Source of the DNA: Candidatus Doudnabacteria bacterium RIFCSPHIGHO2_02_FULL_46_11
GTDB taxonomy: Bacteria; Patescibacteriota; Doudnabacteria; UBA920; 2-02-FULL-46-11
DNA length: 17,188 nt
NCBI GenBank assembly: GCA_001779955.1
Contig: MFES01000026.1
Coordinates: 1 to 17,188 of the forward strand
Reading direction: 5' to 3'
The position numbers and the translations under genes are program-made. Below are positions 6,576 to 13,099 of this stretch, piece after piece. The notes beneath the pieces are model-generated. The model ran no database searches and had not been told where the DNA came from. It was given only the letters and a program-made list of their open reading frames with translations. Position 1 is the stretch's first letter. Each line of letters opens with the position of its first letter.

Positions 6576-7748
6576 ATGAAGTCGCTTATTTTAAACGAAA
6601 ATTCCTTACGGAATTCTAACGGGGTAAAAAAAATACTCGTTCTCTACGCAAAATCGGGCTTTATGGGGCACATGGTCATAGCCCAAAACTATGCCGCGCT
6701 TTTAGAAAAGGCCGGCTACGAAGTGAGGCTTGGCGACGCTTTTCAGCTTGACGGCAAAACAGAAGTCAAAACCGGCAATGCTCTTTATTTTTGGGTAATT
6801 AAAAACGCTCCTTGGATCTGGCAAGCTCTGTACATGGGCTGGCTCCATATACCGGGCGCGCATTTTTTTAAAAACCGAATTTTGCCAACACGATTTAAGC
6901 AGACTCAAAAATTTATTCTTTCAGAAAAGCCGGACGCAATAGTTACTACGCACCCGGTGGCAACGAGCACGGTGAATTATTTGAAAATGAAAAAGAAATA
7001 TACCGGCCCATTGTTTACAACTTTTTCCGACTATCACACCCAGCCGTTTCATGTTTATAAAGGTACAGATAAATTTTTCCTAGTTACCCCCGAGCAAATT
7101 GATGACTTAATTAAACTTGGCATTCCCAAAGAAAAAGCCATGGTACCGGGCATTTTAGTTTCAGAAAAATACTATAACATCCCGACAAAAGAAGAGGCGC
7201 GCAAACAACTAAACCTGCCGGGCGACAAAACAATTATTTTGGTCATGGGCGGCGGCAAGGGCTGGGGAATTGATAAAACCATTAAGACCCTGGCAAATTT
7301 AAAAAATCCAGCTTTGGCGATTATTGTCGGCGGAAGCGACGAACGGCGAAATGAAATAGAATTAAAAATTAAAAATTACGAATCAAGAATCGTGACTTTT
7401 CAAGTCACGGGGTTTATTGAACCGAGCCTATATTTTGCCGCGGCTGACTTACTAATAAGCAAACCGGGCGGGCTAACCTCAACTCAGGCCTTTCTGCTCA
7501 AACTGCCGCTTTTAGCCACCTCGCCCTTGCCCGGCCAAGAGGACATTAATATTCGGTATTTACTGGCTAAAGGAGCAATTGCCCTGGAAGACAAAAAGGG
7601 TTTTAGCCGGCAGATTGATGAGCTTATTTCCAGCCCGGAAAAACTTAGAGAAATCGCGGAAAATGCCTATAAATTAGCCCCAGTAGATGCCCCCAGAATC
7701 GTTCTTGAAACAATTAAAAACGCCCTGTATAGTAGTAATGACAATTAA
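6576..7748 (+). CDS. MGDG-synthase/UgtP-type GT28 glycolipid glycosyltransferase
   Basis: This 390-aa protein matches the family of monogalactosyl-diacylglycerol synthases and processive UgtP-type glucosyltransferases, which move a sugar from a UDP-sugar to membrane diacylglycerol. The N-terminal acceptor domain shows GFMGHMVIAQNYAALLEKAG (28-47), VTTHPVATSTVNYL (123-136) and SDYHTQPFHVYKGTDKFFLV (151-170). The C-terminal donor domain shows VMGGGKGWGI (223-232), GFIEPSLYFAAADLLISKPG (279-298) followed by GLTSTQA, and PLPGQEDINI (317-326), the UDP-sugar-binding signature. It has no membrane helix; family members are peripheral membrane proteins. MurG is a relative, but the DYHTQPFH-type motif favours the glycolipid branch. 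Near residues 262-276 the DNA is A/T-repeat-like followed by a perfect hairpin. No Shine-Dalgarno sequence precedes ATG 6576. It lies 49 nt after the DHH gene, probably in one transcript. Confidence 0.88.
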   Translation: MKSLILNENSLRNSNGVKKILVLYAKSGFMGHMVIAQNYAALLEKAGYEVRLGDAFQLDGKTEVKTGNALYFWVIKNAPWIWQALYMGWLHIPGAHFFKNRILPTRFKQTQKFILSEKPDAIVTTHPVATSTVNYLKMKKKYTGPLFTTFSDYHTQPFHVYKGTDKFFLVTPEQIDDLIKLGIPKEKAMVPGILVSEKYYNIPTKEEARKQLNLPGDKTIILVMGGGKGWGIDKTIKTLANLKNPALAIIVGGSDERRNEIELKIKNYESRIVTFQVTGFIEPSLYFAAADLLISKPGGLTSTQAFLLKLPLLATSPLPGQEDINIRYLLAKGAIALEDKKGFSRQIDELISSPEKLREIAENAYKLAPVDAPRIVLETIKNALYSSNDN

Positions 7749-7751
7749 GCT

Positions 7752-7810
7752 AGTAGTAAGTAGTAAGTAGCCAAACTATTCTACTTTCTACTAACTACTT
7801 ACTACTTACT
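7752..7810. repeat. AGTAAGTAGT inverted-repeat element, copy 2 (upstream of hsp20)
   Basis: AGTAAGTAGTAAGTAG (7755-7770) pairs perfectly over 16 bp with CTACTTACTACTTACT (7795-7810) around a 24-nt loop. It fills the spacer before hsp20 and ends five nt before the ATG. Copy 1 lies at 2096-2166. Confidence 0.88.
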
Positions 7811-7815
7811 AAAAT

Positions 7816-8337
7816 ATGGCCAAAAAATCCTTTTTCTCAAGACTTATGGGAAGCGACATTATAGACGAAAGCCGCGAAGAGCAAATTTCGAATTTTTCCT
7901 TTGAAATGGAAGAGTCTGAAGAGCCGCAGTTCAGCACCCCGCCCCAAACTCTGGCCATTGAAGAAACAGAGGAGCAAGAATGGCTACCAGAGTCTAATTA
8001 CGAAGGCCAGCTGACGGTAGATGTATATCAGACAAAAGACGATGTTGTTATACAGACTGTTATCGCCGGGGTTACGGCTGACGACGTTGATATAACCATT
8101 GCCAATGATAAGGTTACCATTGAAGGTGAGCGCAAACGCACCAATGACGTACCGATCGAGGACTACTTCTACCAAGAATGCTATTGGGGGCCGTTTTCCC
8201 GCTCGGTGGTGCTGCCGGTAGATGTTGATGTCGATAATGTCGAAGCTAAGATGAAAGACGGTATTTTGACCATAACCTTGCCCAAAGCGGCAAAAGCTAA
8301 AATCAGGAAAGTACAGATTAAAAAGAGCTCGGAATAA
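7816..8337 (+). CDS. Small heat-shock protein, Hsp20/alpha-crystallin family
   Basis: Hsp20 proteins are ATP-independent holdases that form oligomers and keep denatured proteins soluble. The 173-aa protein has a long, strongly acidic N-terminal region (residues 15-60, rich in E/D). The alpha-crystallin domain (about 65-156) starts at LTVDVYQTKDDVVIQTVIAG, includes VTIEGERKR, and ends with the signature AKMKDGILTITLPK. The C-terminal VQI (166-168) resembles the I/V-x-I/V anchor used for oligomer assembly. The start ATG 7816 has no Shine-Dalgarno sequence; the stem-loop element ends just upstream and could control translation or mRNA stability, which is inference. Two terminators follow, closing the transcription unit that begins with the DHH gene. 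Confidence 0.95.
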   Translation: MAKKSFFSRLMGSDIIDESREEQISNFSFEMEESEEPQFSTPPQTLAIEETEEQEWLPESNYEGQLTVDVYQTKDDVVIQTVIAGVTADDVDITIANDKVTIEGERKRTNDVPIEDYFYQECYWGPFSRSVVLPVDVDVDNVEAKMKDGILTITLPKAAKAKIRKVQIKKSSE

Positions 8338-8352
8338 GGACTTCCGACGATT

Positions 8353-8378
8353 CCGTCCTGAATACAGGACGGTTTTTT
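8353..8378 (+). terminator. Rho-independent terminator after hsp20
   Basis: CCGTCCTG-AATA-CAGGACGG, a perfect 8-bp stem with a tetraloop, followed by TTTTTT. Confidence 0.92.
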
Positions 8379-8383
8379 ACCCC

Positions 8384-8520
8384 CACACCAAACGGCGATC
8401 GTGCTCCTAATAAATCGCCGTTTTTTTTATTTCTAAAATGCCTATTTTAACAATTATTTTTTATGTACCTTAAACATCGCGCTTCGAACATATTTATCGC
8501 CGTTATGGTGCGCGGGTTTA
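8384..8520. repeat. Diverged ~137-bp intergenic duplicate, copy 1 (upstream of ftsK)
   Basis: It aligns over nearly equal length with 16122-16260. Shared blocks in the same order and spacing are CACACCAAAC (8384), TAATAAATCG (8408), a T-run, CGAACA (8485) and TTTATCGCCGTTATGGTGCG (8493) against TTTATTGCTGTTATGATGTG. The spacer 8338-8579 otherwise holds only two terminators and the ftsK promoter; no gene is seen. Confidence 0.72.
8391..8428 (+). terminator. Second tandem rho-independent terminator
   Basis: AACGGCGAT (8391-8399) pairs with ATCGCCGTT (8414-8422) and runs into eight T. It lies inside the duplicated element; the other copy at 16131-16162 lacks the perfect stem. Confidence 0.85.
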
Positions 8521-8541
8521 TTCGCAAAAACTAGCGAAATA

Positions 8542-8550
8542 TGGTATTTT
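8542..8550 (+). promoter_or_regulatory. Extended -10 promoter of ftsK
   Basis: TGGTATTTT fits the TGn-TATAAT extended -10 pattern, with no good -35 box. The start of transcription would be near 8557, giving a leader of about 23 nt. Confidence 0.4.
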
Positions 8551-8579
8551 AAATACGACAATAAACGAATTTCCTAAAA

Positions 8580-10835
8580 ATGTCGAAACAAAAGCGGGGG
8601 CGGCCGAGAAAAAACTTTAATGTTGCCGCATCAATCCGAAACAGTTCACCCACTATAAATCTGAAGCGCGAAACCAAGCAAAGTTTGGCTATTGTTCTGG
8701 CCGCGGCCCTGGCTATTCTCTCCACCCTTTCCTTGCTTAATATTTCCGGAAGCCTGGGCTTTATAATTGTTAAAGTGTTCAGGCAAGTGTTCGGATGGGG
8801 CGCCTTTCTCTTGCCCTCATTTTTCGCGCTTATTGCCATTGCCATTTATCGCGACCTGCACGAAACCGAAAAAAATAAACAGGCGGTCGGGCCGGCTCAT
8901 TCTTACATTGGCGTCGGCCTTTTGACAATAGTCATTATTACATTCTTGCAGCTCATTGTTAGCCGGGTGAGCGAAAACCAATTCGCCATTGCCGGGGAGG
9001 GTGATGGCGGCGGTTTTGTCGGCGCGGCCATCTCCTTGGGCATTTTAAAAACCGTGGGTCCGTGGGCCGGATTCGTGCTCTTGCTGCTCGGGGTAGTGGC
9101 CTCAATTTTAATTACCTTCAATATCCCGCTTAATGAACTTTTCGGTATTTTCAAGGCAAAAGAAAACGGCACGGTGATACCGAATAAAAACAACAAAGAC
9201 ACTGGAGTCAAAATTAACGACTCGCTAAACAACGGCTTTAAGGAAGAGCCAGTGGGCACAATAAATCCGGTGGCCGCTAAAACCGCGCAAAATATACCCA
9301 GATTTATTAACAAGCCGTACGGCCAGAAAATGTTCCCCACCAAACAAAAAGTTGAACAGCCTGCTGCCCGGCCTATTAACACCAATTGGAAATTCCCCGC
9401 GGTCAACCTTTTGGATGAATCAAACGCCAGCGTAGACAGCGGCAACATTGAAGCAAACGTTGCCATAATCCAAAAGACCTTGAAAGATTTTGATATTGAC
9501 GTGGAGATGGGCGAAGTTAATGTTGGCCCGACCGTAACCCAATACACCCTGCGGCCGGCGGAAGGAATCAGACTTTCAGCCATCGTCGCTCTGCAAAACG
9601 ACTTAAAGCTGGCTCTGGCCGCTTCAAGCATTCGCGTTGAAGCGCCTATCCCCGGAAAATCGCTGGTCGGCATAGAGGTGCCGAACAAAACTACGGCCAT
9701 CGTGCGCTTGCGCGAGCTTTTCGAAATGAACGAGTTCCAAAACCATCCCTCGGCCTTGAGCTTTGTGGTCGGCCGCGACGTGGCCGGCAAGGGCATTATT
9801 GAAGATCTGGCAAAAATGCCCCACCTGCTTATTGCCGGCGCCACCGGCAGCGGCAAAAGCGTATGCATGAACGTGGTCCTGACAAGTTTTCTGATGCGCA
9901 ACACGCCGGAGGACGTAAAGTTCATCATCATAGACCCGAAGCGCGTAGAAATGTCTTTATACAATGACATCCCTCACCTAATTACACCGGTAATCATTGA
10001 CCACCAAAAAGCCGTCAATGCCCTCAAGTGGACGGTGGCGGAAATGGACCACCGTTATCACTTGCTTTCCGAGGCGCACAAAAGAAATATAGGCGAATAC
10101 AATGAAGCCGCGCCCCATAAAATGTCTTACCTGGTGGTTATAGTCGATGAATTGGCCGATTTGATGAGCGTCGCCCGAAACGACGTTGAAGCGGCCATTG
10201 TCCGGCTTGCTCAAATGGCGCGGGCCGTGGGCATCCACTTGATCCTGGCCACACAGCGGCCGTCAGTGGACATTATCACCGGTCTTATTAAAGCCAACAT
10301 CACTTCCCGCATCGCCTTTGCCGTGGCCTCGCAGGTTGACTCCCGCACCATACTTGACCAGTCCGGCGCGGAAAAACTCCTCGGACGCGGCGACCTTTTG
10401 TACATTACCTCGGAAATGAGCCAGCCACGGCGCATTCAGGGTGCCCTTATTTCAGAAAAGGAAGTCAAGAGAATCACCGAGGTTTTGAAAAAGGAAGGAG
10501 CGCCCGCGTATAACGAATCAGTGACCGAACGCCTGCGGGTTGGCTCAAGCGATGTTAATTTTGATGGCAACGGCGGCGATGAGCCTTTGCTCGAGGAGGC
10601 AAAAAATATACTGATCCAGGCCGGCAAAGCCTCAGCCTCCCTGCTTCAACGGCGTCTCAAAATTGGCTATGCCAGGGCGGCGCGCATACTTGATATTCTT
10701 GAAGAGCAGGGCGTGGTAGGGCCGGCAGAAGGAGCCAAACCGCGCGAAGTTTACGCTGGCAATAATAGCCAAGACCAAGACCCTTTAAATGACGGCTTTG
10801 AAGAAACTTATAACGAAAACCAAAACTCGCGATGA
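8580..10835 (+). CDS. ftsK: FtsK/SpoIIIE DNA translocase
   Basis: FtsK is a septum-anchored hexameric motor that pumps chromosomal DNA during division and aids dimer resolution. The 751-aa protein has a basic N-terminus (KQKRGRPRKNF) and four or five membrane helices between about residues 35 and 185. A linker runs to about 270, followed by the alpha/beta motor. Walker A is GATGSGKS (420-427), the following strand has FIIIDPKRVEM, and Walker B is VIVDELADL (D523, E524). LILATQRPS and RIAFAVASQVDSRTILD are typical FtsK motor motifs. The C-terminal gamma winged helix (about 660-725: ILIQAGKASASLLQRRLKIG, ILDILEEQGVVGP) is the part that reads KOPS-type sequences in other bacteria. The start ATG 8580 lacks a Shine-Dalgarno sequence. 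It ends in TGA overlapping the next ATG (ATGA), indicating translational coupling to the RodZ-like gene. Confidence 0.97.
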   Translation: MSKQKRGRPRKNFNVAASIRNSSPTINLKRETKQSLAIVLAAALAILSTLSLLNISGSLGFIIVKVFRQVFGWGAFLLPSFFALIAIAIYRDLHETEKNKQAVGPAHSYIGVGLLTIVIITFLQLIVSRVSENQFAIAGEGDGGGFVGAAISLGILKTVGPWAGFVLLLLGVVASILITFNIPLNELFGIFKAKENGTVIPNKNNKDTGVKINDSLNNGFKEEPVGTINPVAAKTAQNIPRFINKPYGQKMFPTKQKVEQPAARPINTNWKFPAVNLLDESNASVDSGNIEANVAIIQKTLKDFDIDVEMGEVNVGPTVTQYTLRPAEGIRLSAIVALQNDLKLALAASSIRVEAPIPGKSLVGIEVPNKTTAIVRLRELFEMNEFQNHPSALSFVVGRDVAGKGIIEDLAKMPHLLIAGATGSGKSVCMNVVLTSFLMRNTPEDVKFIIIDPKRVEMSLYNDIPHLITPVIIDHQKAVNALKWTVAEMDHRYHLLSEAHKRNIGEYNEAAPHKMSYLVVIVDELADLMSVARNDVEAAIVRLAQMARAVGIHLILATQRPSVDIITGLIKANITSRIAFAVASQVDSRTILDQSGAEKLLGRGDLLYITSEMSQPRRIQGALISEKEVKRITEVLKKEGAPAYNESVTERLRVGSSDVNFDGNGGDEPLLEEAKNILIQAGKASASLLQRRLKIGYARAARILDILEEQGVVGPAEGAKPREVYAGNNSQDQDPLNDGFEETYNENQNSR

Positions 10836-11536
10836 TCAAAGACGCAGAAAAAAACCTTAACCTAAGCGAACTTCTTAGATATAAACGCCTGTCGGCGTCT
10901 TTCAGCCTGGAAGATATTGAAGCCAAAACCGGCATCAAGCTAAAAAATTTAAAGGCCCTTGAAGCAGGCAATTTTCACGACCTCCCAGCCCCGGTTTATG
11001 TGCAGGGCTACCTCAAAACTTTGTGTAAAATTTACGGACTGGAATTCTCAAAAACAATAAGCCTATACCAGGAAGAAGAAAATTTGCGCAAACACACGCA
11101 AACAGACTCGGCTGCGCTTCAACCCCAAGCCTTATCCGGCAACACTATCAGCCTTACTCCGAAAAATTTAGCAACTGCCTCCATGGGCTTGGTTTTTACA
11201 GCCATAGCCATTTATATGCTAACCCAAATCGGCCACGTTACCGCCGCGCCTTCCTTGCAGTTACAGCATCCGGAAGAAGGGTTAAAAATTTCACAAAACT
11301 TTATTGAAGTTACCGGAAAAACCGAACCGGGGTCGACTTTAAGTATCAACAACCAGGCCATTCCCCTGGGCAACGACGGCACTTTCAAGCAAATAATCTA
11401 TTTAGATTTGGGAGAAAACCAAATAGTAGTCCGCGCCGCCAATCGCTTCAGCAAATATACCGAAGTCAGCCGGAGAATAGTGGTGGGGACGGCGCCACAG
11501 GTCTTGGGCGAACATACCGAACAAACCGGCGATTAA
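10832..11536 (+). CDS. RodZ-like membrane protein: HTH domain, one membrane helix, Ig-like domain
   Basis: The 234-aa protein has a RodZ-type order. A cytoplasmic Xre-like HTH (residues 10-80) contains LSELLRYKRLSASFSLEDIE, TGIKLKNLKALEAGNFHDLP and VYVQGYLKTLCKIYGL. A membrane helix (about 113-134, LATASMGLVFTAIAIYMLTQ) follows. The outside part is a beta-sandwich (about 143-218) with IEVTGKTEPGSTLSINN and DGTFKQIIYLDLGENQIVVR, typical of Big_9/glucodextranase-B-like folds. RodZ links MreB to the cell envelope in rods; here the extracellular fold differs from E. coli RodZ and no mreB is in view, so a shape role is inference. It overlaps ftsK by four nt (ATGA), and a stem-loop with a T-run follows at 11564. 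Confidence 0.85.
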   Translation: MIKDAEKNLNLSELLRYKRLSASFSLEDIEAKTGIKLKNLKALEAGNFHDLPAPVYVQGYLKTLCKIYGLEFSKTISLYQEEENLRKHTQTDSAALQPQALSGNTISLTPKNLATASMGLVFTAIAIYMLTQIGHVTAAPSLQLQHPEEGLKISQNFIEVTGKTEPGSTLSINNQAIPLGNDGTFKQIIYLDLGENQIVVRAANRFSKYTEVSRRIVVGTAPQVLGEHTEQTGD

Positions 11537-11697
11537 TCTGTTTTGTCTAAATCATCGACCTGTACTACAATTGAATTAAGATTGTAGTTTTTTGTTTTCT
11601 TGAAATCCACAGCCGCCCCTTGATTAATTTTTCCGATGTGATAACATTGATTTAGGTGAACGTTTGTCCACCAATAATTAATAGCATCAATAATCAA
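11533..11697 (-). CDS. Unrecognised small reading frame, 54 aa, convergent with the RodZ-like gene
   Basis: On the minus strand a frame opens after TGA 11703-11701, with TTG 11697 as the only plausible initiator, and closes at TAA 11535-11533. Its stop codon overlaps the RodZ-like stop by two bases. The product contains INYWWTNVHLNQCYHIGKIN, QGAAVDFKKTKNYNLNS and IVVQVDDLDKTD. Its amino-acid mix is protein-like and unlike a random A/T-rich frame. No ATG, no Shine-Dalgarno sequence and no family is recognised; VQVDDLDKT is faintly like a glyoxalase/VOC strand, but this is weak. It may be a short gene with a rare start or a truncated remnant of a longer one. The palindrome used as terminator for the opposite strand lies inside it. 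Confidence 0.35.
   Translation of the reverse strand: MIIDAINYWWTNVHLNQCYHIGKINQGAAVDFKKTKNYNLNSIVVQVDDLDKTD
11564..11594 (+). terminator. Rho-independent terminator after ftsK-rodZ
   Basis: ACTACAAT (11564-11571) pairs perfectly with ATTGTAGT (11581-11588) around a 9-nt loop, with seven T at 11588-11594. Confidence 0.75.
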
Positions 11698-11724
11698 CCC
11701 TCAACACTCAAGAAACTTCCAAAC

Positions 11725-11793
11725 TTCAGTTCCGGATTTGGATTTTGGAGTTTGAAGTTTGTCTGAAGTTTGAATATTGAAGTTTGAATTTTA
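11725..11793. repeat. TTTGAAG-rich low-complexity repeat, copy 2 (upstream of recA)
   Basis: CAAACTTC (11729) faces GAAGTTTG (11753), followed by TCTGAAG, TTTGAATATTGAAG and TTTGAATTTT up to nine nt before the recA ATG. It resembles 2726-2787 in wording and in position before a gene. Apart from this repeat nothing else is seen in 11704-11800. Confidence 0.6.
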
Positions 11794-11800
11794 TCCCCTT

Positions 11801-12862
<1,062 letters not shown>

Positions 12863-12867
12863 CAAAC

Positions 12868-12901
12868 AAGAGGCAGTCCGCCCACCGGCGGACTGCCTCT
12901 T
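12868..12901 (+). terminator. Perfect 15-bp hairpin after recA
   Basis: AAGAGGCAGTCCGCC (12868-12882), loop CACC, then its exact complement to 12901. No T-run follows (TGAATTT), so it could be an atypical terminator or an mRNA 3'-end stabiliser. It contains the CCGCC/GGCGG core also seen in other spacers. Confidence 0.7.
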
Positions 12902-13086
12902 GAATTTAGGCTAATAACTGTCGAGAAACGTAAGCGCACTTCCGGAGAGAGTGGAGGTACGGCAAAGTTCCTCGGCAGATAACAACCTACATTAGGAACT
13001 AGCCTCGAACGAAAGCTTATTCCAAGCGGCTGACCCACCAGCATACTCCAAAGCCAAAATCAGAGCAAGAAGCCGTTCTAGTGGTG
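12902..13086. other. Gene-free spacer between recA and the DnaQ-DinG fusion, some pairing potential
   Basis: No convincing gene is seen on either strand. Possible pairs are AGGCTA (12908-12913) with TAGCCT (13000-13005) enclosing AGTTCCT with AGGAACT, and a GAAAGCTT/AAGC stem near 13011-13027. This is suggestive of a small RNA of about 100 nt but has no clear promoter or terminator. Confidence 0.3.
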
Positions 13087-13092
13087 TATAAT
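13087..13092 (+). promoter_or_regulatory. -10 box of a probable leaderless mRNA
   Basis: A perfect TATAAT preceded by GTG ends seven nt before ATG 13100. No clear -35 box. Transcription would start at the start codon. Confidence 0.55.
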
Positions 13093-13099
13093 TTAAATC

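Noticed and set aside
8903..9970. Long open frame (355 codons) on the minus strand
   Set aside because: It lies entirely opposite ftsK, whose motifs and domain order are clear; serine/proline-rich composition is typical of an antisense frame.
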